Assembly (NCBI GenBank): GCA_007026445.1
Contig: VDMD01000013.1
Coordinates: 1 to 64,000, forward strand
Source: Schizophyllum amplum
Taxonomy: Eukaryota > Basidiomycota > Agaricomycetes > Agaricales > Schizophyllaceae
Direction of reading: 5' to 3'
Length of the DNA: 64,000 nucleotides
The position numbers and the translations under genes are program-made. Of the stretch, positions 11,691 through 23,974 are shown in pieces; position 1 is the first letter of the stretch; each line of letters begins with the position of its first letter. A model generated the notes under the pieces. The model saw only the letters and a list, made by a program, of their open reading frames with translations. It had not been told where the DNA came from and did no database searches.

Positions 11691-12161
11691 TGTCGGACTG
11701 TCATTTCCCCTTGCCACATATTGAGTAGTACCTTATCCTCTGTATCTTTGCTGATAAATTATCCGTCGACTTGCACTCTGCCCAGGTCTCTGGCTATACC
11801 TCGTTGGCGTGTTGGCGTTCTTTTCGAGACAGACAAGGAAGAGCTCGTGCATACATGGTTGAGTCGCTGATTGCAAGCCTGCATACGCAAGTTGACTCTG
11901 AGTGCAAGGTCGGATACTTCAGGTAAGTACATGCGATGCGATGTGTACCCGACATCGTGAACCACTGACACGACGCTTACAACGCTCTACGTTGTCGTAC
12001 AGTATTTCTGTTGCGCTCCTGCGAGTTCACCAGCTTGCAGCTTCTTTCACCCAAAATCTCTACGATTTACGAGATGTCTTCCATAACGAGGCTGGGTTTA
12101 TCCCGCGCAGGTACGTGATCTATTTAATTCACTACATTTCAGGACCACTCAAGCAGGCTGC
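11691..12161. other. Convergent 3' spacer
   Basis: It lies between the 3' ends of the Swi3-like gene and the dehydrogenase. I see nothing beyond expected untranslated sequence. Confidence 0.5.
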
Positions 12162-13081
12162 CTACCAGGCCCATTTGCCCAGGCCGGTATAATCCACGAA
12201 CTGTCCACTGTGCGTCTCCCGGGTGGCAACGTCCACTTGCTCCAGAACCCCGCGCGCACTCTCATCCACCGAGATCAGAGGGTACATCTCCCACATCCGC
12301 TGCAGGGCCGGGTCGTGAGCCATCAAGTCTCTCAATCCGTCGGTGTCGACGCCGCCCGGGCTGATGGGGAAAATGGCTGCACGTGAGGTGTGCTAGTCAG
12401 CTATGCTCGTATCGATGCTAACTGGGGCACGCACTCATGTCCGGGTTGTCGTGGTGCAGCTTGCGTGTCACCCAGTTCAGGGCCGCCTTGGACATGGCGT
12501 AGGGCATTTGGTTCATCGGCAGCTCAGGCCCTACGGTTATGCTGCCCATGCCAGATGAAACAGTAACGAATTTCGGTGATTTGCTGGCGCGCAGGAGCTC
12601 GTACATCGCTTGAAAGAGTAGGAGTGGGCCGTTGGTGTTCACCTGTGCAACGAGTAAGTGAGAAATCCGTGTCTTTGTTTCCCTTTGGGACTACCCACGT
12701 CAAGGTGTCTGATCATTTCCTCAGAGGTAGTGTCCAGCGAATTCTTCGCGCCCTCGCTCATGCCCGCGTTGGCGATGACGACGTCCAGGCGTCCGGCGAC
12801 CTTCTTGATTTCTTGCGCGGCCTCGTCGTTGTTCTTGCGATCCGCAGAACGACCTTGATGACGTGAATTCGGCCGGGATAGGCGCTGACCAGCTCATCCA
12901 GCGCAGCAGCTCGGGAGAGGTCCCGAACTCCAGCAAATACAACGACGTCCGGGCGAGCGGCTAGCTGCGAAGTTATCCCAAAGCCTGTAAGAGTGTTCGT
13001 TAGCCTGCAGGTATCGAAGTAAAGGTGGGACACACCAATGCCGCGGCCCGCGCCAGTTACGAGGTAAACGGTTGATGACAT
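12162..13081 (-). CDS. Short-chain dehydrogenase/reductase (classical SDR)
   Basis: A Rossmann-fold NAD(P)-dependent oxidoreductase of about 250 residues. The start is MSSTVYLVTGAGRGIG with the TGxxxGIG nucleotide motif, interrupted by an intron right after GIG. IANAG (structural NAG motif) and the catalytic Y-x-x-x-K in MPYAMSKAALNWVTRKL follow, then the C-terminal IFPISPGGVDTDG and an end YTGLGKWAW at 12162-12164. The frame requires one extra T at 12848-12849 to pass from VIKVV to SADRKNND, which is the usual SDR sequence at that point. I treat it as a consensus error. The substrate is not predictable. The resemblance is to the small fungal C-factor-like/ketoreductase SDRs. Confidence 0.85.
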
Positions 13082-13881
13082 GATGCTTGTTGTGAAGGTG
13101 AGCTTGACGGTCAGAGAAGGTGTCGCCAGCTGGCTTTTATACGTTCAGTCTTCTCCTTGATCCCCGGGAAACCCGTCATCTATGTGTGTCGCTCTCGGCA
13201 TGATTGACAAGCAGTTGCCATTGCTGAGTCAATGGTGCGCGTTCTAAGTACTAACAGGCATCCGAATCGGGCTGAGATATGTGGCGCAAGTTGAACTCGC
13301 ATTGTCACATGACCGTGTACGATCACTTGGGCCCGGTCCTCCTTCCAACTCCTCGTGAGCGGCCTCCTGGGGCCTCCTGGTAGGATCCTTTCAATGCCAC
13401 CTGCAAAATGCGCAATATTAAGCGAGGCAGAAGAAAGAAAGCAAGGGTCGAGACTCGAAAAGACGGAAGTGCCGGACTGGCGCCGGAGATCTGTGGTACT
13501 GGTAGCTGACGATTCTGGGGAGACTAGAGATTTTGTGGGTGGGGGGTGAACGGATAGGAGTGAGCGAGGAGTGAGCGGATGGATGTAACTTAGGGCGCTC
13601 GAGACGTTCACAGTACGCTAAGTATTTGTGTATGAGGACCCAGAATTATGCATTCGACAATATAATCCATCCATCACTATAAGTACTTAGAGGACTTCCG
13701 AGGGCCTTTTACACCGTTGGGTGAGCTTCACCTGGATTGCCGTTCTCAGAGTCAGCCTAGCCATACTCGACTTCTGTGATGGTCAACGAGAGTCTAATAA
13801 GTCTGTGGTAGTTCTAGTAATGTACAATCGATAGGTAGTGTCACAATCTCCTCTGTAGATCCATCGCGCGCGAGCCTGCAC
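13082..13881. other. Spacer upstream of the dehydrogenase
   Basis: It holds the dehydrogenase promoter and the 3' flank of the Gin4-like kinase gene. A TCACATGA octamer lies at 13305-13312, about 220 bp upstream of the dehydrogenase start. The short open frames in it look non-coding. Confidence 0.5.
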
Positions 13882-16846
13882 TCAAACCAAAACCACACTC
13901 TCCTGGACCCTGTCCATGACCTCCTGGATCCCCTGCGAGGTCCCCACATCCATGACCATCCTGTCATCGACCTCCATCTTCCCCTCCCAGTCCTCCTTGA
14001 GCCGCCCCCACATCGCGGCTACTGTCGACCCAGACCCCTTCTCCCGGAATACCGTCACCACGGACATGCATCCAATAGGGAACGTGAGGCGCCCGTCGAG
14101 CATGGGGCTCCCATACATGCTCTTCGCGTGGTTGACGATGTGCTCCTGGGGCAGTGCCGCGCCCGCGGGCGCGAACTCCAGTCGGAACCTCGCCGGCTTC
14201 AACTCCTCCGAGCCCTCGACGCGGCAGCGCACCATGCACCCGCCGCTGTCCGCGGCGGCGCCCTCAATGAGCACGCCCATCGCCTGCAGCATGCCGATAA
14301 CCTCGCGCCGCGTGCGCGTCGCGTCGCTCGCAGAGTAGATCACATCGGCCGCGGTGTGGTTCTTCCAGTGAAACAGGTGCGAGAACCAGCCCTTGAATTC
14401 GCCGACGACGGGAGACTTCATGGACGCGTTGGGGGACGCAAGCATGATGGGAGATCCAAGAACGGACATAGCACGAGTGCGCGTCGGCGAGGTGGTATCC
14501 TCTGTCTGAGCATCAGCATCGTGCTGTCCCCAAAGAAGGACTGACCCACGCTTCGCCTTTCGAGCCCCGTCCTTCATCGGCTCCTCAGCAGCACGCATCA
14601 CGTTCCCTAGCTCCCTGCCAAAGGTCGAGCGCGGTGGCGTGTCAACGTTGACGTAGCTCCAGTCCGCCGCAGTGGCCTTCGCCTTCTCCGTGCCGACGAC
14701 GGGTGCGGCACTGGTGTACTGAATCGCGGCGGAGCGCTGCGACTCGGCGTGAACATCAAAGTCGAACGCAGGAACCGGCTCAACAGATAGACGGTCCGCG
14801 AGTCGGAAGACATCAAAATCGTTGTCATGACTCTCAGCATGGGTAGGTCGCGTTGGGTTCGGTGCATGCACACCCGAGGGCACGCGTTGCGAAGAGCGAC
14901 GATCGAGGGAAGAACGACCATCTACTGAGCGGCGGCGGTCCACCGAGGAGGCCGTATCAGCGCGCGCATGGTTGGTGTTGAAGCCTTGCGACAAGTCGCT
15001 CGGTGCCCGTTCAGTCGTCTGCCCACGACGTGGTTCGTTGTGGCCGCTATACGTATTACCGCGACGAGGCGCTGGAAGACGGCTAGTGTGGTGACTGCCA
15101 TCCGAGGTACCGGAACGAGACGACCCAGCTGAGGGCGGGCGTGGCTGCGTGGCAAAGGATAGCGGTGCTGCTGAGGGGCGGCATGCCAGTCGGGAAGTTG
15201 ATGCTGACGAAGAACTTCAGTCCTCGAGCGGCCAGCAGTCGAACGGGGTCGAGGACCAGCAGGAGACGCAGGACGGTCGCGCGAGCTTCGGATGTGCCGT
15301 CGCGAGACATGACTGGAGGCGTGAGAACTGAAGCTTCGGAGGTCGTTGCAGAGCTGGAGCGCGTAGACAGAGCGTCACAAATGTCGATATCCAACAGTCG
15401 CGAGGGTTGACCGACGCCTGGGTGATGGTCCGCGACGAGCGGTCAGAGGCGGTCCTCACAACAGCCAGAAGCTGGCCTTGATCAGGGCGCAGTCCGTCAA
15501 GAGCTAACCCGTCGCGTGCGAGTGAGCTTCCGCCAGCATATGTGGATTCTAGCCAGTCTGAGGAGGCTCTCCGTGTCGCCTCGCGGTATCTAGCCAGCGA
15601 GAAGTAGAATGCCTTCGCATGCACGCCGTAGCCAGGAGGAGAGCAAAGATCGCGCTTGATACCTTCGCCTTTGCTATCAGCGTGTCTTCCCCAGATAACG
15701 CGGAGCGAACGGAAGAGCTCGGGGTCGATGAGTTCCGGCGAAGCTATAGGGCAGCCGAGTACACTGGGCGACGGCGGTAGCGGAGGATTCATCAGAGAGG
15801 GAGGAACAATAGGGAGCTTAGAGCCAATCAGAGAAGGAGGAGTTTGCAGCCAAGGATGAGCCAGAACCTCTTGCATCTGCAGCAATAAGAGATGAGCCGG
15901 TAGTCAAACGGCGCAGTGAGGTGTGACGCACCGTGATACGCTTCGAGACATCGATGACAAGCATGCGAGAAAGAAGATCTTTAGCCAAAGGATCAATAAA
16001 GGAAGGCATGTCGTATCTGCCGGATCGAACTTTGGCGAGCAGAGTGCGCACGTCCTTGTCGTCGAAAGGAAGACGGCCAGTCAACAGAGCGAAGAGTATG
16101 ACGCCGCAGCTCCAGATGTCAGTAGAGTTGCCGGTGTACGCTTCGCCATTGACAATCTCGGGGCTAGCATAGTGGGGAGAGCCGCAGCTGGTCTCCAGCT
16201 GAAGCGTAGGAGGAGCGAAGGCAGCCATTCCCCAGTCGGCGATCTTGACTAGAGGCGGCGACAGAGAGGCAATAAGGATGTTCTCGGGCTTGAGATCGCG
16301 ATGGATAATAGAAAAGGTGTGGGCGTAGTTGAGACCGTAGATAATTTGTTTGAAGAAAACGAGCGCCTCCGGAGACGAGAGTTTCCCTCTGTTGACGAGG
16401 AAGTCAAATAGTTCGCCACCTTCGACGTACTCGAGCACCATGTATAGCTGCGTTTCGCCCTCGTGGACGTCGTATATGCGCATGATATTGGGATGGTTCA
16501 TGAGCTTCATCATGGTGATCTCGCGGTCGATGCCCAGGCGCATCTTCTCGGCCTTCGCAGTATCGGCGGGTAGGTTTCTACGAGAGTTGACGAGCGGAGC
16601 AAGCGGTAGAATCTTGACGGCGGCGAGTTGTCCAGTGACCCGGTGTTTGGCGATCTTGACACGACCAGACGCACCCTTGCCTACGCACTCGCCGAGAATC
16701 CAGGGTCCGATCTGCTTGGGGTCGTTGGGATGGTCAAACGCCTTGGCGCCGCCAGCGGCTGCCTTCTCCTTCTCCCAGCGGGTTCCGAGAGGAGCTCTGT
16801 ACTTGATGGGCGCGGGACGCGGCGGGCTGGACGAGACGGGAGACAT
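13882..16846 (-). CDS. Gin4/Hsl1/Cdr2-like serine/threonine kinase (CAMK group)
   Basis: N-terminal kinase domain: IGPWILGECVGKGASGRVKIA (glycine loop), AAVKIL (VAIK lysine), IIHRDLKPENIL (catalytic loop), KIADWGMAAF in place of the DFG motif, and GSPHYASPEI. An intron follows the kinase core at KRIT, then MQEVLAHPWL. A long disordered region is next, and the C-terminus carries a KA1-like segment (GWFSHLFHWKNHTAADVIYS) of the kind that binds acidic lipids. In yeasts such kinases act at the bud neck or cortex and link septins and cell size to mitotic entry through Wee1. The linker frame needs one base added at 15430-15431, 15287-15288 and 15133-15135, all homopolymer runs. The total would be about 970 residues. 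The Trp in DWG is noted separately. Confidence 0.88.
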
Positions 16847-17148
16847 GATATGATAGACGAATGTGGTGGGCGATGGGAGTTTGTCGTTGGCGGGTCGCAG
16901 AGGTAGGCGGCGGTCGACTTGTTGTGATTACTCGACCGGCGGGCAACCAACGGAGCGCGTACGTAGGATGGATGTTGCGGACAAGAGGGACAGCACGGCG
17001 AATGCCGCTCATAAACCCCGCCATCAGGCACGTGGTCGCGAAGTTTCTTCCGGAAGCAGCCACGCACGTGTCAACACAACTTGTTTCCCAACGCGTAGGT
17101 TCTGTTTTCCACCGTTTCACCTTGGGCTCAAAAGCAGTGACCCAGTAT
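16847..17148. promoter_or_regulatory. Bidirectional promoter between kinase and PPR-like gene
   Basis: Only about 300 bp separate two divergent start codons (16846 leftward, 17149 rightward), so both promoters must share or abut this stretch. No TATA box or named operator stands out. An alternative upstream in-frame ATG of the PPR-like gene lies in this region, near 17008, so part of it could be coding. Confidence 0.5.
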
Positions 17149-20100
17149 ATGCTGGCCTCATGGTCTGCGACGGCAAGAAATCCGTGCGGCCAGGTGCGGA
17201 CGCTGGCACGGACGTTAGCTCACGCACCGGGCCATTCTGTCACGGCCTTTGAGCGGGGCAGGGCTAAGCGCCCGACGACTATCTCGAGGCATGAGGCCTC
17301 TCAACTGCCCAAGGGAAAATTCCGACGGCTCTCTAGCAGTTCTGGCATTGACGAATATGTGTTGGGCTCGCCAGCTGAACTTTCCTCCCTGGTCAGAAAG
17401 GGACACCACGAGCAGGCCTATCATCTACTCCGCGATCTTCAAGAACGGCGGACACCTATAGAGCCCGAAGAAGTCTACCTGAATGCCGCCAAGTCCATAC
17501 TGGAACGGCCGGAACCTCTCGACCACGTCGACGAGTTCAGGTCTTGGCTGTCTCTGGTTCCGTCCATGAGTAGAAGCCTCGCGGCGGATCTCATGTCTCT
17601 GCGAGCTCGTATAGCAGAAATGCAGGACTCCGCTGCCGCAGAGTCCGACCGTCACGTCGATACCTCCCTCGACTCACTCTCGGACGTCTTTCTGTCCATA
17701 TGTTCCGAGAAGGGGTACTCCTTTGGCGACCAGGCGAAGGGGGCGACTGCATCGACATCAAAAGCGAGAGGGCCAGGACGCCCATCATGTAAGTGTCCGT
17801 GCTGCATCCTTTGTCCCTGTAACTAAATTTGTGTAGCAACTGCGTCCAAGCCTCTACGTACGAGGTTGTCCGAATCAGAGGCCGCGGTCTTCCGGGCTGT
17901 CCTAAGCGAACTTCCGGACGAGCTTCCGGAGCTTGCTGCAGACGAGTCGGACGATTTTTTGTTCGAAGATGACGCGAAAGACGATGACTATGCATGGGCT
18001 AAGACAGTGTCCTCATCGGAATCGCATTCGCGAGCGACACACCTCTCAGAGCAGTCCACGGCACTTACCGCTATCGATCAATTACGAGTAGCGGTCCAGA
18101 AGACCGACTACGCTACCGCCGGTCGTCTGCTTCACGAACTCAGCGAAGTCGGCACGCGTATCCCGCCAGCTGAGCTGTACCTAACGCCACTTCTCAATCT
18201 CCTCAAACATCCCTACGAGCGCGACCACCCTCTCCGACATCACATGCCCACCGTAACGGATGCATTCTCTGCATGGTTTGCACTCATCCCAGACGCCGAG
18301 CACATTCAGGACCCGGGATACTTGACTCTCCAGGAGCTTCGGCGCCACATATTCCACACGAACGTCGTGAACAAGGACTTGGTCCTCACCTTTGGTCTAG
18401 CTGCTGCGAAGAAAGGCTACGGGGAGCAGGTCAGCGGACAACTGATACACTTCGCCATGGGTGCCTTTCCGGACGTGCAGGAGGCGCTGAAGTACATGGA
18501 CTCGTTTGTTGAGGCGTCTGAGGACCACCGTCGACTACAAGAGCCGCACCAGCAGGTTTTCCGGCCCACGCTGAGCGTTCGGCGGAAGGTGTACAAGGTT
18601 GCGTTCAGGGCGCTTGTGCGCGATGGCCACTTCGATATCGCTGTCGATCTGCTGTTTCAAAAGAGGCGCAAAATGCAGCAATTTGTGCCGAAGGAGTCCA
18701 TACGATATGCGGCGGGCGAACTCCAGAAGGCGCGACGCTTCGACCTGCTCGCCAAAATCGCACCGCTCTTGGACCAGCTCGAGGGCAAACCAGCAGCAGG
18801 CGTGATGGAGGAGACCGATGTGGAGGCGGCCTATTTACGGGATATTGTGGACAGCCACGACGGTCGTGCCGCTGCCGATGAGGAATTTTCGCGTGGAACT
18901 CTCGTCGTTCAGCTACGCCATCTGCGTCGCGCGTTCAACCGGGGCGCCAGTCCCCCAACGTGCGCCACCCTAGTTGCATTCATGGACCAGTATTACGACT
19001 CCGGCCGACGGCGCGCTCTACGTCTGCTTCGCCAGCGTGCAGTCCGCCACGGAACCGCCGGCATGACTGCCTACACATTTGCCCAGATGGTCTTCCTCCG
19101 CCGCCGCAAACGCGACACGCTCCTCATCCAGGTTTTCGCTAACACCTTCTATCTCGCGGGTGTCCCCCGCGAGCCCATCCTGCGCATCCTCCAGACCGCC
19201 CCGGCACACCCGGGCAGCGCTTCAGACGTCGCTGCATTCGTACCAGACCCTCGCGAAGTGCGACAGAAGGCATGGCCCGACTCCATGACCACCGCCGTGG
19301 TGTGGCACTCCGTCACCGCGCTGACCGTCGGGTGGCAGGCGGTGCAGGCGCTCTACCGACAGCTGCTCGCCTTCGCCGCGGGCGATGCAAGCGCTGACGG
19401 GTGGACGGGGCCCTGGGCGAGAGCGTCCCGGCGCTGCTCCATCGCCCGGCCATTCGCACAGAGGCGTTCATGCCGTTCATCCGGCGCCTGATGCTCGGCT
19501 CCGGGCTCGAGTGGGGGCCGCGCGTGCTGCAGGATATGGTCCGGCTGGGGATCAGCCCGACGATATACCACTTCACGGACATGGCAGGCGTGTACGCGCG
19601 CAAGAACCGGATCGACCGTGTCATGATGATCGTCGACATGGTGGAGGATGCGGCTGCGAGCGGCGCGGGGAAGCAGGATGCTAGTACTCGCACTACAGAC
19701 CCGGCTAGTCAGGCGTCTCCCGCGTCGGAGCCCTCTAACACGATGTCGATGACTAGCGGTGGAGACCCAGCTTTGTTGAACTCCGACGACGCCGGCCCTC
19801 GGCCCTCCGAAGATGTGGCCGAGCCGCTCGTTGCTCATCATGACGCAGCGCTTGCAGCTCAGCAACCGGCTCATCAACCTCGCAAAGTTGGTTCCCTGCC
19901 TGGCGCCGATCTCATTTTCTACGTCTGTGTCATCCGCGGTTTCATCATCGCGCGAAATCTCGAGGGCGCGCTCGCTATCGAGGAGCGTATGTGGCGACAC
20001 TACGACTACCAGCTAGGCAATCCGTATTACGAGTCGTATTTTAAGGACCTGCGGCGCATGCAGGAACACTCAAGGCGGCGACAGCAAAATATCCGTCAGA

Positions 20101-20421
20101 AGGTACGCGTTATATCTCGGTCGTTTTCTGTCATCGGCCGACATTATTTTTGTCAAGTGGATCGCACGATATGGCCCGGAGCACGCGCAGGAGAAGGCTG
20201 AGGAAACCTTGAAGGAACGAGCGGACAGAGTGAGTATCCAGACTTACTCTCACCTAATACCGCAGATCATTGACGCGGGTTTTTCTATCAGGTTCGAAAA
20301 CTCTACGGACTGACGGACGTGGAAGCGTTGAACAGCGTGCACCTTGGTCCATACGGACCTCGCGTTGCTGAGGCAGAATCGGAGGTGACGACAAGTCCGG
20401 AAGAGATACCAGCGCCCTGAT
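17149..20421 (+). CDS. Large PPR-like protein, predicted mitochondrial, with duplicated N-terminal module
   Basis: About 1030 residues. The first 40 are rich in Arg/Ser/Ala without acids (MLASWSATARN onward), which suits a mitochondrial presequence and is why I start at 17149. Helical-repeat sequence then runs throughout, with PPR-like turns such as LQDMVRLGISPTIYHFTDMA and VYARKNRIDRVMMIVDMV. Two related modules occur at about 17360-17740 and 18060-18450, sharing A.LL..L....PI.P..Y, F..W..L(I/V)P and KGY. The gene at 32454-34661 is a paralogue along most of its length. Introns begin near 17790, 20104 and 20230. The frame slips at a G run, 19399-19401, where one more G would restore it. Such proteins usually bind organellar RNA and aid its processing or translation. 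The target is unknown. Confidence 0.75.
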
Positions 20422-20688
20422 GATCTGGGTTAGCTTTCGGAAGTGAAGCATGAGGCACGTTCTATGGCCTCGAACATATATAAGGCTAGATCTGACAAGC
20501 GTCAGAAGCATGCCTACTACTGGCGAATTACGGCCAGCGACATCATATTTTAGCAATTCCTAATGTTTACACCGCTCTTTTCTGGGCCGTGTTGCTTGCA
20601 AGATATTTCAAGAACTCTCATCTGGTATCTAAACCAATCATGGGGAGTTGTGCAGTGCTCAACCGCATCTCGCTGCGAAAGGAAACAA

Positions 20689-20696
20689 TCACGTGA
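20689..20696. promoter_or_regulatory. TCACGTGA octamer
   Basis: Perfect palindromic E-box of the CACGTG class, 268 bp after the stop of the PPR-like gene. Such sites are read by bHLH factors. Function here is inferred only from recurrence in other spacers. Confidence 0.3.
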
Positions 20697-23012
20697 CTTG
20701 CCGATGTTGAAGAGGAATCTCCGCCGACGCCGTCGCAGAGATATTCTGCATTCCGTGGGCCGTCTACCGCTCTCCGCCGATACTATCATGCTATAGACTC
20801 ACTGTTTGCATTTTATAAACGGTCTGTACTTTCGGTACCAGCGTGCGCTTTAACAGTATCCCTCGCTGGCGCCGTCGAATGTTCCGGCCAGCCAACCGCC
20901 TATGGCGCGTTGAAGCTCAGGTGCTGGTCTCTAGCTAGGTATAACATGTATATATAGCTAACATCTGTCCCCAGTGATGATGTACCACTTGAGTGCTTAG
21001 GACTCAGGTGCCGTGCGCGGCTTTCAACGAAACTCTCGTGGTCAAACGAGGTGCCACACCTTATATTCGACCTGCTCCAATCTTCGTAATCCTAGTAAGA
21101 CCATTAACTACTCAAAGACAAGATGAGAACCGCTTGAGTTCCCTGTCTTCGCCGACCGCGCCGCGGAGGTAAAATCGTGAATTTCCGACGCCTTTGTCCT
21201 CTGGCCCGGTCAATCCATTTCGATGGATTTTATATATGAGTCCCACGAGGCCCATGACTTTCCTTGATCTTACTTTCGCATTAGCCAGACCGCGGTCGTT
21301 GAATCTGAAGCGGCGGTGCGCAGGAGATAAGTCGCCGCTTCGCCGAGTCGTGTATTGGCAGCCGCATGGATTCACGCCTTTCAACTCCTGATCGCGAAAG
21401 CTTCTGAAGCGTAATCCCAGTCGAGGGCAGGTCCCTTGCTTTGTACGCTGCGATCTGTACCCTCCTTTATTCAGCTGTCTGCAGAGTTCATGGTTCACAC
21501 TCGTCAAGTGGCGCGCGGCTTCCGCGTGCAGAAACGCCGCTGTTTGAACGCCATGAGTTGAATTCACCCGGCGTGATTTTCGAATCGCCTGGGTCACATT
21601 TAGCACGAGTTGTGTTTGAGGTTCCCGGCGCCGGGACGCACCATCGTAAGTCTTCAAAGGCTGATATCTAGTACAACAATAGCTGCCAAGTATCATACGA
21701 GCTTCAGTACTCGTCACCGCCGCGCTGTGACACGGAGCAGTACCCCGCCCATGTCAGGGGTGTTCGTGACTAGTGACCAGCACAATGCAGTTGGATTGGG
21801 GCGTAGGGCTCACAGACGTTAATAGATGGTGAGAAACGGCGACCCGAGCTCCAATTGTCCCGCGAAAATTCAGCTAGATGGCATCAGGGCCCCAATACAC
21901 GTCGAAGAAGATGAAAAGGTGTGGCCTATAGCGGTCTCGTGGAACAGGGCGGCGAGTGGGGTGATACGCTCCTACGCATAACAGGATATCTGCGCAAGAT
22001 CAGTATAAGAAATCCTTTGAAGTGGCAAGTCCGTATACTCAGCAATGATTTTCGGATGTCAGCGAAGACATAGAGACAGAGACAAAAAGACGGCAGGCAC
22101 TTTGGCCACTGTATGAGGATTGGCGGGAGTATGACTCGGCAACACGCTCAGTGGTATGAAGGAGTCAATGCTTTGACTCGTGACAGGCGCGTGCACCGAC
22201 GGTCTTGCGCAGTTCGAAGTACCCTTAGACCCGGCACTTCCTTTACCGCCGGTAGGATCAATGGTTGTCATCTTAGGTCAGTTCAGTGCACGGGATCACG
22301 AACGATGTCTACGTTACCGTACCAGCGCCGCCGTTGGGCTTTTACTGAATGGGCCGCTAGTTTGCCTAGGGTCAGAGATTCCACTGTTATGCAGACGTTA
22401 CTCGGATGCTTGCTTACCAGTATCTGCAGGGGCAAATGCAGACTTCAATCCTGTCAGTGACGAGGCACCAGGAGCGCCGAATCTGGCGACTGAAAAATAT
22501 GGCGTGTCATGACCAGGTCGTCCTCATCGTAAAAGCAGTGCATTGCTACGTGCCAGTTCTGAAGTAGAAGTCGAGAACTTGGTCAAAATGAGCTTGCCTT
22601 TACTGCGCTGTATAATGAAAATGCCCTGTCGTTACTTCCTCTGACTCTCAATGCAGAGGAGAGAGCCGCCTGACATGCGGATCGCGCTCGCTTCTATGAG
22701 TACTTGATCGTTACTGATGATAGTACGATACGCGCGTAGCCGAGGCTGTGGTCGAGCTGTGGTAACGAGTCATAGACTAACAGCTTCGGGAAAGTGGGCA
22801 GTCACGGCACCTATTGTGGGCTCAATGGAGCGGCTGCCAGTGCTATCGAAATGTTATCTGTTCCATCATGCCCTGAGCGCGAGCTGATTGGACGCTGTTC
22901 GCTGACGGTCGACCTTTCGGCCAGCGCATTTTAGTCGCACACGGGTCCGGCCTGATGGGCCGTCGCATAAGCCCGTAAATTTTTGGAAGGCGCCGTTGCT
23001 ACGCAGAAAAGG

Positions 23013-23028
23013 TCATGAATATTCATGA
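23013..23028. repeat. 16-bp perfect palindrome
   Basis: TCATGAATATTCATGA reads the same on both strands. It lies about 220 bp upstream of the start at 23249 and could be a dimeric factor site. It may equally be chance. Confidence 0.4.
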
Positions 23029-23248
23029 AGCGCGCTGGGACCCCGCAGCAGGGCAGAAAAGACCAGCGGGCGGCGTGGCAGTTCGAGAAGAATGGTAGTT
23101 CAACTCAATGGGGAAATGCACGGGCCAATCGATCGAACGGAACGTCACGTATTTGAAAAGGAACCAAAATGGAACGCTTCACGTGCGGTCGCCTCGTTTG
23201 TTTACTTAACCCCACCTTGACCTCTTACTTTTACATCGACTGCGAAAG

Positions 23249-23974
23249 ATGTCCGCCGCCACTCCCCAGTCGACTATGCGCCCCGCGAAACGCGTCCGCC
23301 GCACTGCTACGACTGTCCTCTCTGGCGACTGCGACCCCCGACCCTCACGCGACGTGCTGACCAGCCTACTCAACGGCGTGCCACCGTACCACGCAGTGGA
23401 GAAAGAAGACGAAAGGCTCGTACGCGAAGAGAAGAAGGAGAGGACTCGGGAGAGGAAGAAGGCAAAGAAAGAGGAGAAAGCCAGGAAAGCAGCGGCCAAG
23501 GAAGCAAACGCGCCGACTGGCGCAAGCGCGCCGAACCCACGCTTCACTGCCCCGTTCACCTTCGCCATGCCTCAGCCTATCACGGCTGCTGGACAGACAC
23601 CACTCTACCGCGTCCGCCCCGCTATCCACATCGCCACTGGGCAGCGATCGCTCTCCGTGACGCCTCCGCCCATGACGCCTCCCCCCATGCTCCAATCATC
23701 CCCAGGGTCCACTCCGGGCCCGGACGACTCATCTACCACCTCGCGCACGTCGTCTAAGAGACCCTACACGCCCGACACGGACTACGACGGCCGCTCGGCA
23801 TCGAGCATGGCGCCCAAGGCACGCGCAGAGCGCAGGAAGCGCGCAGCTGCGAAGAAAGGCTGGAAGGGCTGGGTCGAAGGGTCCCCGGAGCCCTCGGAGA
23901 AGCTCATTAATTTGGATACTGCGGTCATATTCCGCGAGCGCAGGACGCGAAGCGGCAGGAATTTCGATGCTTAG
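23249..23974 (+). CDS. Uncharacterised basic, probably nuclear protein
   Basis: Single-exon gene of 241 residues. It has an N-terminal KRVRR patch, a strongly charged Lys/Glu helix near residues 50-90 (KKERTRERKKAKKEEKARK), a proline-rich middle with PPPM repeats, another basic stretch (RAERRKRAAAKK) and a terminal RRTRSGRNFDA. No enzymatic domain is visible. The charged helix, basic patches and Ser/Pro-rich linkers suggest a nuclear, possibly DNA- or RNA-associated protein. The ERRTRSGR-type ending seems familiar from other basidiomycete proteins of unknown function, but I cannot name the family. A CACGTG E-box sits about 70 bp upstream of the start. Confidence 0.7.
   Translation: MSAATPQSTMRPAKRVRRTATTVLSGDCDPRPSRDVLTSLLNGVPPYHAVEKEDERLVREEKKERTRERKKAKKEEKARKAAAKEANAPTGASAPNPRFTAPFTFAMPQPITAAGQTPLYRVRPAIHIATGQRSLSVTPPPMTPPPMLQSSPGSTPGPDDSSTTSRTSSKRPYTPDTDYDGRSASSMAPKARAERRKRAAAKKGWKGWVEGSPEPSEKLINLDTAVIFRERRTRSGRNFDA

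Larger units (their letters stand above)
20422..23248. other. Gene-poor stretch of about 2.8 kb
   Basis: This is the longest stretch without a convincing gene. It contains scattered open frames (for example a 201-codon minus-strand frame at 21112-21717 and a plus-strand frame at 22180-22512) that I cannot tie to any family and that lack supporting exons. A perfect TCACGTGA lies at 20689-20696 and a 16-bp palindrome at 23013-23028. No terminal repeats, transposase motifs or rRNA-like sequence were recognised. It may be decayed mobile DNA, a non-coding transcript or simple spacer. Confidence 0.4.

Noticed and set aside
14128..14544. Plus-strand frame opposite the Gin4-like kinase C-terminus
   Set aside because: It is a mirror of a real exon; the KA1-like segment is on the minus strand.
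21112..21717. 201-codon minus-strand open frame
   Set aside because: No family resemblance, no plausible splice partners and unusual residue use. More likely chance in the gene-poor stretch.
22180..22512. 110-codon plus-strand frame with a possible splice acceptor just before it
   Set aside because: It has some protein-like character, but no matching upstream exon or recognised motif could be found.
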